DNA of 64,000 nt from CAYSCZ01 sp964429655 (GCA_964429655.1 CAYSCZ010000010.1:1-64000), one strand, 5' to 3'; shown: positions 35,147 through 43,840, numbered from the stretch's first letter. Translations and numbers: made by a program. The notes: a model not told the origin generated them from the sequence alone.

Positions 35147-35494
35147 TTGGCTAAATTACTAAAGATTGATAAGCTCCTGGAATACTTAAATGACTACATA
35201 AAAGTCAAAATTGAGATATTACAGGTTTATCTAGCGGATAAAATAGCAGAGCCACTAAATATTCTGGTTGCTTTGGTCATCATACTATTTTTATCTTTCT
35301 ATTTCTTCTTATTTCTAAATTTAGCGCTGGCTAATATTTTAAATACCGTTCTATCAAGCAACTTCTGGGGCTACATTATTGTAGCCGGTCTTTATTTGAT
35401 CCTAATTATTGCCGCAATATTTTATTTCAGAAGCGGTCATTTTAAAAAGCTTATAACAAATTTTGTTTTAAAACTTAATGAGCACAAGCAATAG
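35147..35494 (+). CDS. Phage-holin-family-like small membrane protein
   Basis: 115 residues from TTG at 35147. Basic N-terminus, an amphipathic helix (YIKVKIEILQVYLADKIAEP), then two membrane spans (ILVALVIILFLSFYFFLFLNL, GYIIVAGLYLILIIAAIFYF) and a charged tail. This matches the PF07332 type (phage holin family or Asp23-neighbour proteins), which is chromosomal and not phage in most Bacteroidota. It overlaps the next gene by 17 bases. Role unknown, possibly cell-envelope stress. Confidence 0.65.
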   Translation: MAKLLKIDKLLEYLNDYIKVKIEILQVYLADKIAEPLNILVALVIILFLSFYFFLFLNLALANILNTVLSSNFWGYIIVAGLYLILIIAAIFYFRSGHFKKLITNFVLKLNEHKQ

Positions 35495-35792
35495 ATTAAA
35501 GGAACTTAAGATAAAAGAACAGGGAATCCTTGAGAACATTAAAAAGGAATCATCTCAGGTTGAAAGAGAACTTATTGGATCCGGTGTTTTTTTTACGATC
35601 TTATTTAGCGGGACGCTGATCTCATTAGGCAGGATATTCCGCGGTATACGTGCAAAGAAAGAGAAGGTAAAAAAACAATCCTTTTTTGGCTTAATATTTA
35701 AGGTAGTACGAAATACAATAAAATTGGAATTGATAAATTCCATATCAAGAAACCTGGCTAAGGTACTGTCTGCTTACCTTAAACGTTCATAA
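35478..35792 (+). CDS. Small protein with one membrane span, unknown function
   Basis: 104 residues. It begins with a charged helical stretch (LKELKIKEQGILENIKKESS), followed by one hydrophobic span (GSGVFFTILFSGTLISLG) and a very basic tail (RAKKEKVKKQS, KVVRNTIKLELINSI). It overlaps the holin-like gene by 17 bases, and the pair resembles the two-gene YqjE/YqjK-like units seen beside stress membrane proteins. Its 3' end overlaps the convergent AraC gene by 14 bases. No family recognised with certainty. Confidence 0.6.
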   Translation: MSTSNRLKELKIKEQGILENIKKESSQVERELIGSGVFFTILFSGTLISLGRIFRGIRAKKEKVKKQSFFGLIFKVVRNTIKLELINSISRNLAKVLSAYLKRS

Positions 35793-36699
35793 GCGATTCC
35801 CGACGTCGCATTTTTCCTGCAGGAATACCAAACATCATTTTAAACCTCCGGCAAAAATAAGCAGTATCTTTATAACCTACCTCCCTGCCTATTTCCCTAA
35901 TGCTCTTTTTTGATGTTCTTAGCAAATTTACAGCCTCCTCCATTCTTTGATATTCTATATAATCCTGCGGATTAATTCCAGTTAGCATCTTAAAATACTG
36001 ACCTACATAATCCTCTGATACATTTGCGATACTGGAAAGTTTTTTATTGGAAAGGTCAAATCCGAGATTATCTCTAATATAGCTGAATAAATCAATAAGC
36101 CTGGGATCTTTAAAGTAGGTAACATTTGTGGCTAATTGCTCTACAAATAAGTTGTTGTTAATCAAGTACCTGATGGTTTCAATAACCAATTGGTCTGTTT
36201 TTAATTTTATTACCCTTGCCTTACCCGGTGTATCGGCATAGGTTTCGTAAATAATATCCTCTATAATAGGCTTCAAAACATCTTCCTCTTTGATTATAAA
36301 TGGAGGGATATCAAGCGATGCAAAAAAGTTAACAGAGTCGAAAACCTTGGCTTCGAAGGTTAAATAACAAAAACTTTCCAGGTTACCACCGTTGACTATT
36401 GAGTTAGACTGCTGAAAATATTTCTCCCGGTGATTTAAAAAATCATCATTTGAAAGGCTTACAGCTTCACCGCTGCCGTAAGTGACAGGTAACATTCTAG
36501 CGCCTGGAATAAACAATATTTCATTTTCCCTTACGGTTTTTTTTTCTTTCCCGTATTTTACCTGACCTTTTTTTACGAGTAAAACCAAATTTTCGACATC
36601 ATAGTAATTCTCAACCGTGATTGGTTTTAAAATATTAATATTCCTAGCTTTCTTAAACTTCACCTCTAGGGATTCAATTATTTTATTATAATCTTCCAT
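35779..36699 (-). CDS. AraC-family transcriptional regulator
   Basis: 306 residues. The C-terminal ~100 residues hold the two helix-turn-helix motifs of AraC proteins: LSSIANVSEDYVGQYFKMLT, then IREIGREVGYKDTAYFCRRF ending GIPAGKMRR. The N-terminal 200 residues include a cupin-like start (RENEILFIPGARMLPVTYG) and would bind an effector or a partner. It is transcribed towards the small membrane genes and away from the acyl-CoA dehydrogenase, 121 bases upstream on the same strand. The target is unknown. Confidence 0.9.
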   Translation of the reverse strand: MEDYNKIIESLEVKFKKARNINILKPITVENYYDVENLVLLVKKGQVKYGKEKKTVRENEILFIPGARMLPVTYGSGEAVSLSNDDFLNHREKYFQQSNSIVNGGNLESFCYLTFEAKVFDSVNFFASLDIPPFIIKEEDVLKPIIEDIIYETYADTPGKARVIKLKTDQLVIETIRYLINNNLFVEQLATNVTYFKDPRLIDLFSYIRDNLGFDLSNKKLSSIANVSEDYVGQYFKMLTGINPQDYIEYQRMEEAVNLLRTSKKSIREIGREVGYKDTAYFCRRFKMMFGIPAGKMRRRESLMNV

Positions 36700-36820
36700 A
36701 TGATGATTCTATGAAGGTACCTCCAATAATATGATTTAAGAATTATTAGTTTGGATAAAACTAATACATAGAATTGATATTAACAAATCTTTAAACAACT
36801 CCCTGAAACTGTAATTTATA

Positions 36821-37960
36821 TTATTTCAATATACTTCTTGAAATCACCAACTTTTGTACTTCTGATGTGCCTTCATATATCTGGGTGATCTTTGCATCCC
36901 TCATCAAGCGCTCCACATGATATTCTTTCACATATCCATAACCACCATGAATTTGAACAGCTTCCACCGTTGCATCCATAGCCACTTTAGAGGAAAATAG
37001 CTTTGCCATTGCACTGGCTTCAGCATATGGAAGTGCATTATCCTTTAAATGCGCAGCTTTGAAACACAGGAGCCTTGCAGCATCTATCTGGGTAGCCATA
37101 TCTGCCAGCTTAAATTGTATACCCTGGTAATTGGAAATTTCTTTACCAAAAGCTTTTCTTTCTTTAGAATAGTTTAATGAAAGTTCATAAGCTCCCGAGG
37201 CAATGCCTAAAGCTTGTGCAGCAATACCTATCCTACCTCCATTTAACGTATTCATTGCAAACTTAAATCCAAAGCCTTCATCACCGATTCTATTGGCCTT
37301 AGGAACTTTAACATCTGAGAACATTAGTGAATGTGTATCGCTACCTCTTATGCCTAACTTATTTTCTTTTTTACCAATCTCAAAACCCTGCATCCCCTTT
37401 TCGACTATTAGGGCATTTATGCCTTTATGACCAAGTTCGTGATTGGTTTGTGCCATCACAAAATAGACAGAGGCACTGGAGCCGTTAGTAATCCAATTCT
37501 TATTTCCATTTAACAAATAATGATCTCCTTTATCAATTGCAGTTGTTTTTTGGGATGTGGCATCAGAACCAGCTTCAGGTTCTGACAGGCAGAATGCACC
37601 AATTATCTCACCCGTGGCTAATCTCGTAAGGTATTTTTCTTTTTGTTCTTCAGTTCCATATTTTTCAAGCCCCCAGCATACCAATGAATTGTTGACGGAC
37701 ATACAAACAGAGGTGGATGCATCTATTTTTGAAATTTCCTCCATTGCCAACACATAAGATATAGTATCCATTCCACCTCCTCCGTATTTAGGATTAACCA
37801 TCATGCCCATAAACCCTAAATCACCCATCTTTTTTATTTGCTCTGCCGGAAATCTTTGTTCCTCATCCCTTTCTATTACACCCGGTAATAATTCATTATT
37901 GGCAAAATCCCTGGCGGCATCTCTAACAGAACGTTGCTCCTCGGTTAATTCAAAATTCAT
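36821..37960 (-). CDS. Acyl-CoA dehydrogenase
   Basis: 379 residues, the standard size for the FAD-dependent enzymes that introduce the first double bond in fatty-acid or branched-chain acyl-CoA breakdown. Visible are FCLSEPEAGSDATSQKT (FAD/substrate binding), WITNGS, GRIGIAAQALGIASGAY, and the C-terminal catalytic region IHGGYGYVKEYHVERLMRDAK with QIYEGTSEVQ. The catalytic Glu of short/medium-chain types is in YEGTSE. It has a clear upstream promoter at 37993-38000. Confidence 0.95.
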   Translation of the reverse strand: MNFELTEEQRSVRDAARDFANNELLPGVIERDEEQRFPAEQIKKMGDLGFMGMMVNPKYGGGGMDTISYVLAMEEISKIDASTSVCMSVNNSLVCWGLEKYGTEEQKEKYLTRLATGEIIGAFCLSEPEAGSDATSQKTTAIDKGDHYLLNGNKNWITNGSSASVYFVMAQTNHELGHKGINALIVEKGMQGFEIGKKENKLGIRGSDTHSLMFSDVKVPKANRIGDEGFGFKFAMNTLNGGRIGIAAQALGIASGAYELSLNYSKERKAFGKEISNYQGIQFKLADMATQIDAARLLCFKAAHLKDNALPYAEASAMAKLFSSKVAMDATVEAVQIHGGYGYVKEYHVERLMRDAKITQIYEGTSEVQKLVISRSILK

Positions 37961-37992
37961 GTTGGTTTTTGGGTTAAATTCTTGATAAAGTT

Positions 37993-38000
37993 CAAATATA
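37993..38000 (-). promoter_or_regulatory. Promoter -7 box of the acyl-CoA dehydrogenase gene
   Basis: On the minus strand the sequence is TATATTTG, a full TAnnTTTG match, 32 bases before the ATG at 37960. It runs directly out of the T tract of the terminator at 38000-38036, so terminator and promoter are back to back. No clear -33 TTG was seen at the usual distance. Confidence 0.5.
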
Positions 38001-38036
38001 AAAAAAGGGATTTAAACACATTTGTTTAAATCCCTT
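38000..38036 (-). terminator. Terminator of the 38231-41582 minus-strand operon
   Basis: A perfect 14-bp stem: AAGGGATTTAAACA at 38005-38018 with its complement at 38023-38036 and a 4-base loop. On the minus strand it ends in a run of at least 7 Ts. It lies past the repeat element at 38061-38234 and would stop transcription coming from the Zn-peptidase end of the operon. Confidence 0.8.
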
Positions 38037-38060
38037 CAGGTCTAATTGCTTATGAAATAA

Positions 38061-38234
38061 TTTAACCTGAATTATGCAATAGGAATCGTGATGAAGGCAT
38101 AAAACGCAAAGAAAGAGGTACTTATGTTGATGAGGCATAGCACCGCTATGGTGATTCAACAAGTTGACGGTAAGTGCCTATTTAAATGTGTTTTATGTTT
38201 GGAATAGATTTTCTATTGCATATTTCAGGTTTAA
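38061..38234. repeat. MITE-like repeat, second subfamily (174 bp)
   Basis: The ends are a good inverted repeat of about 27 bases: TTTAACCTGAATTATGCAAT on the left against the complement of ATTGCATATTTCAGGTTTAA on the right. The core again holds GAGGCATAGC, then ACC, then GCTATGGTGA (38138-38160), within an outer pairing GGTACTTA/TAAGTGCC. The core matches the copies at 13 and 62 kb but the ends differ, so this is a related subfamily. The right end contains the TAA stop codon (38231-38233) of the Zn-peptidase gene. Confidence 0.85.
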
Positions 38235-38929
38235 TCTTCTCCCATACCAAGATAAAGCATAATCCAATACAATAATGAAGTTAAAGCTCCGATAGCCGCT
38301 ACCACATATGTCATCGCTGCCCAGTTCAGTGCGTCTTTAGCCATTCCATGCTCGTTGCTTTTTACCATTCCCCTGTCGCTTATCCATGCCAAAGCCCGTT
38401 TACTTGCATCAAATTCGACCGGTAGTGTAACCATTGAAAATAATGTTATTACAAACTGTGAAGCTATGATCACGAGGATAATGTTTTGAATGCCTAAACC
38501 GTACAAAAATCCTCCTCCGAATATCATCAGCAATACTACAAAATTCAAAATCCTGGCACTGACATTTTGTACTGGCACCATCGCCGACCTAAACTCAAGA
38601 AAACTATAAGCTTTAGCGTGCTGAACGGCATGTCCACACTCATGAGATGCGACGGCAGCGGCAGCAGCTGAACGGCCGAAATACACATCCGGACTTAAAT
38701 TAATCGTTTTGTTGCCCGGATTGTAATGATCTGTTAACCGACCTTCCACCGAGGTGACATTCACATCATAAATATTATGGTCCCTTAGCATCAATTCGGC
38801 AATTTCCTTACCACTTAAACCCGACGCCAGCTGGACCTGGGAATACTTTTTAAACTTTGATTTCAATCTTGAACTTACTGCCCAACTGATTATTAAAAAT
38901 ACAATTCCAATTATTAGTATCATATTCAA
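38231..38929 (-). CDS. Membrane zinc metallopeptidase (YugP/PF04298 type)
   Basis: 232 residues. One N-terminal span, then the zinc motif HECGH in VASHECGHAVQHAKAYS, then three further hydrophobic segments. The PF04298 family are membrane-embedded neutral zinc peptidases of unknown substrate. It is the last gene of a minus-strand run starting at panC. It abuts the heptose adenylyltransferase gene without a gap. Its stop codon is formed by the end of the repeat element at 38061-38234. Confidence 0.88.
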   Translation of the reverse strand: MNMILIIGIVFLIISWAVSSRLKSKFKKYSQVQLASGLSGKEIAELMLRDHNIYDVNVTSVEGRLTDHYNPGNKTINLSPDVYFGRSAAAAAVASHECGHAVQHAKAYSFLEFRSAMVPVQNVSARILNFVVLLMIFGGGFLYGLGIQNIILVIIASQFVITLFSMVTLPVEFDASKRALAWISDRGMVKSNEHGMAKDALNWAAMTYVVAAIGALTSLLYWIMLYLGMGED

Positions 38930-39418
38930 TTAAATATTAAGATCCTTTATTTTATTTATAATGTTAGTTGTTGAATATCCTTCGACCAACTCCACCGTCT
39001 CTACTTTTCCTCCGCTTTCTATTATTACATCAGCCCCTACTATACTTTCAATGTTGTAATCATTTCCTTTAACGAGTACATCAGGCATTATTGTTTTGAT
39101 AAGTTGCAATGGCGTATCCTCTTCAAAACTGACCACTGCATCTACAAATCCTAAGGCCGCTAATATCCTTGATCTGGCATAGAGATTTGTAATTGGCCGC
39201 TCAGCACCTTTAAGCCTGGAAATGCTATTATCAGAATTTATGCCAATTATACATTTGTCAGCTAATTCACTGGTTTTTTCAAGGTAATCTACGTGACCCA
39301 GGTGCAATATATCAAAGCATCCGTTTGTAAAAACTATTTTCAGACCTTTAGCCCTCCAACTTTCAATGGTTTGTATTAACGCTGGAAGTTGCTGAATTTT
39401 CTTGGACGTTTCTGTCAT
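38930..39418 (-). CDS. rfaE2: D-glycero-beta-D-manno-heptose 1-phosphate adenylyltransferase
   Basis: 162 residues, the nucleotidyltransferase half only of E. coli HldE. It transfers AMP to heptose-1-phosphate for ADP-heptose, a building block of LPS inner core. The motif GCFDILHLGHVDYL holds the HxGH nucleotide site, followed by SDNSISRLKG with RPITN. The kinase half must be encoded elsewhere. The start lies 56 bases inside the flippase-like gene, a long but credible overlap because the first 30 residues match the family. Confidence 0.9.
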   Translation of the reverse strand: MTETSKKIQQLPALIQTIESWRAKGLKIVFTNGCFDILHLGHVDYLEKTSELADKCIIGINSDNSISRLKGAERPITNLYARSRILAALGFVDAVVSFEEDTPLQLIKTIMPDVLVKGNDYNIESIVGADVIIESGGKVETVELVEGYSTTNIINKIKDLNI

Positions 39419-40397
39419 GTTTTACGAATAGAAAAGAAATTAGTAACGCTATACCCCCAAAAAAAGAAATTGCAAACAATTGAGAGGTATGCAAAATAGT
39501 GGCAAAAAATAAACTTGTGGTTTTTTCAATTCCATATAATATCAAAATTGCACTTACAAATAAATGGAAAGCTCCGATGCCCCCCTGAACAGGTACAACC
39601 ATTGCAAGACTACCGGTTATCAAAATCATAAGACCAGCTAATGGAGACAGATCACTTGTTTCGGATAAGGAGAACACAATGAAGTAGGACATAAAAAAAT
39701 AAATGACCCATAAGAGCAAAGTGGCAAATAGAAATTCAAAACGCTTTTTAAGCCTGATAATTGAAACAATACCATTTATTAATCCTTTTATCAATGCTTT
39801 AATTTTAATGAGGAATGGATGGTTTCTGAATGCCCGATAGATAATTATGATTAAACCGGCAACTAGTGCTAGGTTAAATAATACCACAATAAATACCACC
39901 CATAAATTAAAGTTTACAGGCAACTGTCCAGCGACATTTTGCTCAAAGAACAACATGAGCTTATCAAATTCCAATGTAAAGCCAATCAGCACAAGCAAGA
40001 GCATTGTGACCACATCAATGACCCGTTCGGTGATCACTGTTCCAAATGAATTTATGAATGGCACATTATCATTTCTTCTCAATACACCACACCTTGATAT
40101 CTCACCCAGTCTAGGTACTGCCAGATTGACAAGATAACCCGTTAAAACAGCCAAAATGACTCTCCTTGTTGAGACATTATAGTTCATTGGTTCCAATAAT
40201 AATTTCCACCGATAAGCCCTTAACCAAAAGGAAAAGATGGAAATGATTATTGAAAAAATCACCCATTTGTAATCAACCGTTGATAGTCTGTTATAAAACG
40301 CTTTTAAGTCTATTGATTGAAAGGCTAAATATAAAAGCACTGCTGCCAGAAGAAGCGAAATAGAATATTTTAAGATCGATTTTAAGGTTTTGGTCAT
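39363..40397 (-). CDS. Flippase-like membrane protein (lysylphosphatidylglycerol synthase TM region/UPF0104 family)
   Basis: 344 residues with about 8 membrane spans. WLRAYRWKLLLEP, the TGYLVNLAVPRLGEISRC segment and MVVPVQGGIGAFHLFVS near the end are the PF03706 family pattern. The family includes the flippase half of MprF and many stand-alone proteins of uncertain role in lipid or glycan movement. It lies between panD and the ADP-heptose enzyme, so an LPS-precursor or lipid function is plausible but unproved. Confidence 0.88.
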   Translation of the reverse strand: MTKTLKSILKYSISLLLAAVLLYLAFQSIDLKAFYNRLSTVDYKWVIFSIIISIFSFWLRAYRWKLLLEPMNYNVSTRRVILAVLTGYLVNLAVPRLGEISRCGVLRRNDNVPFINSFGTVITERVIDVVTMLLLVLIGFTLEFDKLMLFFEQNVAGQLPVNFNLWVVFIVVLFNLALVAGLIIIIYRAFRNHPFLIKIKALIKGLINGIVSIIRLKKRFEFLFATLLLWVIYFFMSYFIVFSLSETSDLSPLAGLMILITGSLAMVVPVQGGIGAFHLFVSAILILYGIEKTTSLFFATILHTSQLFAISFFGGIALLISFLFVKHDRNVQENSATSSVNTNH

Positions 40398-40747
40398 TAA
40401 TTCTCTAATTGATTATGATCATCGGGAAATATGACCACAGGTTTATGCTTATTTACTTCCTTTTTATCTATTAAACAATAAGCAATGATTATAACAATAT
40501 CCCCTACCTGAGCTTTTCTGGCAGCCGGTCCATTCATCACCACTTGTCCTGAACCTCGCATACCTTCGATTACATAGGTCTCAAGCCGCTCCCCATTATT
40601 AATGTTTACCACCTGGACTTTTTCATTTTCAAATATCTCAGCAGCTTCCATTAATAAGGGATCCAATGTAATAGAACCTATGTAATGAAGTTCTGCCTGG
40701 GTAATTTTTACTCTATGAATTTTAGATTTTAGTACTTCTAACCACAT
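40397..40747 (-). CDS. panD: Aspartate 1-decarboxylase
   Basis: 116 residues from the ATG at 40747; the frame continues 8 codons upstream into panC and those residues are not family-like. The enzyme makes beta-alanine for pantothenate. It self-cleaves between Gly24 and Ser25 in ELHYIGSITLD to form the pyruvoyl cofactor. The substrate pocket includes YVIEGMRGSGQVVMNGPAAR. It is 4 bases from panC, and coaX (22160) uses the downstream product. The last base of the gene touches the flippase-like start. Confidence 0.95.
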   Translation of the reverse strand: MWLEVLKSKIHRVKITQAELHYIGSITLDPLLMEAAEIFENEKVQVVNINNGERLETYVIEGMRGSGQVVMNGPAARKAQVGDIVIIIAYCLIDKKEVNKHKPVVIFPDDHNQLEN

Positions 40748-40751
40748 TAAT

Positions 40752-41582
40752 CTATAAAAAAATATTATCAATTAGTCTAACATTTCCTACCTTACCAGCG
40801 CCACAGATTGAAATCTGCCTGTTGGATATTTCATGAACAGGAAATAAGCTTTCTGAATCCACAACTTCTAAATACTCTGGTTCAAAGCCACCTGATCCTG
40901 TCATTTTTTCCTTTCCTTTTTTTACTGCACGGTTAATATTCTCTCCCGATAACAACCTTTCTCTTACAAATGACAAGGTATCAATTAATACCAGTGCGTC
41001 TGTTTGTTGTTGCAAATTTAACCTCAAATTTCTTGATGACAGGGCAAGGCCATTTTTTGTTCTAACTGTGGGAACAGGAATAATATCAATATTAAAGAAG
41101 AGATCACGAACTAATTTTTTGACCATTGTTAATTGCTGAATGTCTTTTTGTCCGAAGTACGCAGCTTTTGGATCAATAATGTTAAAAAGTTTGGTTAGTA
41201 CGATTGCCACACCATTAAAATGTCCGGGTCTCTTCTTTCCTTCCATTATGTTTTCCAGATAACCAAAATCAAATTTTACAATGGGATCATTTTTATAAAT
41301 CTCATCTTTGGTAGGCAAAAAGCAGATATCCACTCTATATTTTTGTAATTTTTCAAGATCATCATTCTTTTTTATTGGATAATTCAAATAATCATTTGGA
41401 TCATTGAATTGCGTAGGATTCACAAAAATACTCACTACTGTGATATCATTATCCCTTTTACTATGGTCAATTAATCGGAGGTGCCCATCATGTAAAGCCC
41501 CCATAGTAGGGACGTAGCCAACTTTTCCATTCGATTTGCCAATCTCTTCTTTGTACTCAGTAACTGTAGTGGCAATCTTCAT
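40752..41582 (-). CDS. panC: Pantoate-beta-alanine ligase (pantothenate synthetase)
   Basis: 276 residues. It joins pantoate and beta-alanine with ATP to give pantothenate. The ATP site VGYVPTMGALHDGHLRLIDH with its HxGH-like motif is near residue 20. FVNPTQFNDPNDYLNYP, GHFNGVAIVLTKLFNI and YFGQKDIQQL follow, and LALSSRNLRL is the KMSKS-equivalent region. It heads the panC-panD-flippase-rfaE2-peptidase run on the minus strand. It is divergent from the GT5 gene, with 110 bases between. Confidence 0.96.
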   Translation of the reverse strand: MKIATTVTEYKEEIGKSNGKVGYVPTMGALHDGHLRLIDHSKRDNDITVVSIFVNPTQFNDPNDYLNYPIKKNDDLEKLQKYRVDICFLPTKDEIYKNDPIVKFDFGYLENIMEGKKRPGHFNGVAIVLTKLFNIIDPKAAYFGQKDIQQLTMVKKLVRDLFFNIDIIPVPTVRTKNGLALSSRNLRLNLQQQTDALVLIDTLSFVRERLLSGENINRAVKKGKEKMTGSGGFEPEYLEVVDSESLFPVHEISNRQISICGAGKVGNVRLIDNIFL

Positions 41583-41643
41583 TTGATAAAGGTATTAGTA
41601 AATCCATTTAAAAAATTTGATTGAAAATGATGCAGAAAAATAG

Positions 41644-41651
41644 TAATTTTG
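41644..41651 (+). promoter_or_regulatory. Promoter -7 box ahead of the GT5-like gene
   Basis: TAATTTTG fits TAnnTTTG. A TTG 20 bases upstream (41621-41623) is at standard -33 spacing. The ATG is 41 bases further on at 41693. It probably drives the GT5-DUF4270-glmS-ridA run. Confidence 0.6.
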
Positions 41652-41692
41652 TAAGCACTTTCTAAAAACGCCATCAATAAAACTATTGGAAT

Positions 41693-42505
41693 ATGTCAAA
41701 TCTTAAAATCCTTTATGTAGCCAACGAAATTCATCCCTTTTTAAAAACATCAAAAGTTGCTGACTTTGTAAGAAAGCTCCCTCAGGCAATGCAGGAAAAA
41801 GGTATGGAGATACGGATCTTGGTTCCTCGCTTTGGCCTTATAAATGAAAGAAAAAATCGATTGCATGAGGTTGTAAGATTATCAGGTATCAACATTTCTG
41901 TTGGAGATGAAGAAAAGCCCCTGGTGATTAAGGTTGCTTCTATACCAAATGCAAAATTACAAGTGTATTTCATTGATAATGAAGATTATTTTCACAGAAA
42001 ATCTGTTTTTTACGATAAAGAGGATAACTTCTTTGAAGATAATGACGAAAGAGCCATTTTCTTCTGCAAAGGAGTACTCGAAACTGTAAAAAAATTAGGT
42101 TGGTCTCCTGATATTGTTCATTGCAACGATTGGATGACTAGTCTGATTCCACTATATCTAAAAACCACATACAAAAGCGATCCTATCTTTAAAAATAGCA
42201 AAACTGTATTTACAGTTTATGACAACAGGTTTAGTCATAAATTTGGTAAAGATTTATTTGACAAAGTAAAAATGCTGGACATTGATGACAGCATGCTAAA
42301 CCCCTTAAAATCAGCTGATTATGATGGGTTTATCAAAATCGGAGTCCAGTATTCAGATGCAGCCATTAAAGCCGGTGAGCAAACTAGTGACAGTTTTGAA
42401 AAATTAATGAATGAATTATCCGTTGAGAAGAAAATAGATTACATTGAGGGAAGCGATAATTACCTGGACAGTTATTTCAACATTTACACAAACCTGGTTG
42501 GATAA
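41693..42505 (+). CDS. Stand-alone GT5 (starch/glycogen synthase catalytic-type) domain
   Basis: 270 residues, covering only the N-terminal Rossmann domain of GT5 glycogen synthases (about 480 residues when complete). ILYVANEIHPFLKT, LVPRFGLI, SPDIVHCNDWMTSLIPLYL and FTVYDNRFSHKFG follow the family order. The ADP-glucose-binding motif KTGG is KTSK here (18-21) and the C-terminal domain with the other half of the active site is missing. Glycogen synthesis by this protein alone is unlikely. It is a conserved Bacteroidota form. Its stop overlaps the DUF4270 start by 8 bases. Confidence 0.8.
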   Translation: MSNLKILYVANEIHPFLKTSKVADFVRKLPQAMQEKGMEIRILVPRFGLINERKNRLHEVVRLSGINISVGDEEKPLVIKVASIPNAKLQVYFIDNEDYFHRKSVFYDKEDNFFEDNDERAIFFCKGVLETVKKLGWSPDIVHCNDWMTSLIPLYLKTTYKSDPIFKNSKTVFTVYDNRFSHKFGKDLFDKVKMLDIDDSMLNPLKSADYDGFIKIGVQYSDAAIKAGEQTSDSFEKLMNELSVEKKIDYIEGSDNYLDSYFNIYTNLVG

Positions 42506-43829
42506 ACCAAAGTGGTTTAAAATCCTAATAGCATCAATTTGTTTATTAAGCACTTCTTGTGAGCTGAATGAGCCGATAACGCAGGAAATAGATGCTTTTC
42601 AAAATAAATTTGCAGCTAATGCGCTTGACATTACATTGCCCGTAACCAATGTATTTATTGATAGTGTCAGGGCTGATGAAGCTAATAGATTTTTACTTGG
42701 CACTTTAAATGATCCTATTTTTGGTAAGATCAATTCAAGGGTATTTACCAATATTGATTTTTTTTCAGGTATTTTGCCCGACTCTACAGCAACCCTTGAT
42801 TCTGCGGTATTAGAATTATTTGAAACTGATTTTTACGCTTTTGGCGAGGCACCTTCTTCATTTATGGTGGATCTTCAGGTTGATTTATTGGATGATACAC
42901 TATTTAACCTATCAACAAATAGTGAAAATGTAATTTACTTTAGTGATAGTGATATAGGAGTTTTAGAATCCCCTGTCGGTGAAGGAAGTTTTGAATATCG
43001 CCCTGAGTCTGATTCTATCCTAAGGATTAGGTTAACTGAGTTTTATAGTAATGGATTACTGAATACAGTTCAAAACACTTCTGTGGATGATATTGATTTT
43101 GGTCGGTTTATCGGATACCGCATTTCGGTAACCAATAATATCCCAGGCATATTCAGAATAGATCCTACCAGCTTGCAATCCAGGGTTAGGGTCTACTTTT
43201 CCGAAACCAATGTTGATGATACTACTACTTTTGAGTTAAACTTCACAAATCAAGCCCGGTTTAATCAATATAATATTGACAGAACAGAGTCAGTCTTGTC
43301 AAATATTCCGGATGAAGGAGGAATTTTTGATTTAAATAATGATAAAATCTATTTTCAATCGGGTTCTGGAATTTATCCATTTATAGACCTTAGCGGGCTA
43401 AAAGCTTTATCTGACACCATTAACAATATTATTGTTCAAAATGCTACTTTTTCTGTTGGGATTGATGGAGAGGTTCCTGATGAAGAAGTTATGCTTGGTG
43501 AACCTGAAAATGTGAGATACTTTCTATCAAACAATCAGGGCTTATTTGATGGCGGTGGATCAATTAATGATCCAATTCAAAATCTTGTGCTGGATGATGC
43601 CAGTTATATTAACCCAGGCGTAAGAAGGGCTATAATACATAACTTAAATGAGGAAACCGGGGAATATAGTGGTAATATCACACTTTTTATACAATCATTT
43701 CTCAATGACTCTTTTGAGAATAAATCAGGCCTGGTCATGGTACCTAGTGACGTAACTAGCTTAAATAGGATTATTTTAAATAAGAATGCTATTAATCTAA
43801 GAATTATTTATACATCTTTAGTCCCCTAA
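42498..43829 (+). CDS. DUF4270 family lipoprotein
   Basis: 443 residues from TTG at 42498, chosen because it places the signal peptide (WFKILIASICLLSTSC) at the very N-terminus. The next in-frame starts upstream lie inside the GT5 gene. The Cys of the lipobox is about residue 21. The body is a long beta-rich domain with repeated Asp/Ser/Asn-rich segments (DSTATLDSAVLELFETDFY, TTFELNFTNQARFNQYN), the PF14092-type DUF4270 pattern. It is probably exposed on the periplasmic or outer surface of the outer membrane. Function unknown. It is coupled to the GT5 gene and 11 bases from glmS. Confidence 0.82.
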   Translation: MDKPKWFKILIASICLLSTSCELNEPITQEIDAFQNKFAANALDITLPVTNVFIDSVRADEANRFLLGTLNDPIFGKINSRVFTNIDFFSGILPDSTATLDSAVLELFETDFYAFGEAPSSFMVDLQVDLLDDTLFNLSTNSENVIYFSDSDIGVLESPVGEGSFEYRPESDSILRIRLTEFYSNGLLNTVQNTSVDDIDFGRFIGYRISVTNNIPGIFRIDPTSLQSRVRVYFSETNVDDTTTFELNFTNQARFNQYNIDRTESVLSNIPDEGGIFDLNNDKIYFQSGSGIYPFIDLSGLKALSDTINNIIVQNATFSVGIDGEVPDEEVMLGEPENVRYFLSNNQGLFDGGGSINDPIQNLVLDDASYINPGVRRAIIHNLNEETGEYSGNITLFIQSFLNDSFENKSGLVMVPSDVTSLNRIILNKNAINLRIIYTSLVP

Positions 43830-43840
43830 ATAAAGTAAAT

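Noticed and set aside
35147..35792. Prophage remnant because of the holin-family similarity
   Set aside because: No other phage genes are present; the family is mostly chromosomal and the neighbours are housekeeping genes.
41693..42505. Glycogen synthase truncated by a frameshift
   Set aside because: The downstream frame encodes a DUF4270 lipoprotein with its own signal peptide, not the missing GT5 C-terminal domain. Lone GT5 domains are a known form in the phylum.
43830..43840. glmS ribozyme
   Set aside because: Only 11 bases separate glmS from the preceding gene, far too short, and such ribozymes are not expected in Bacteroidota.
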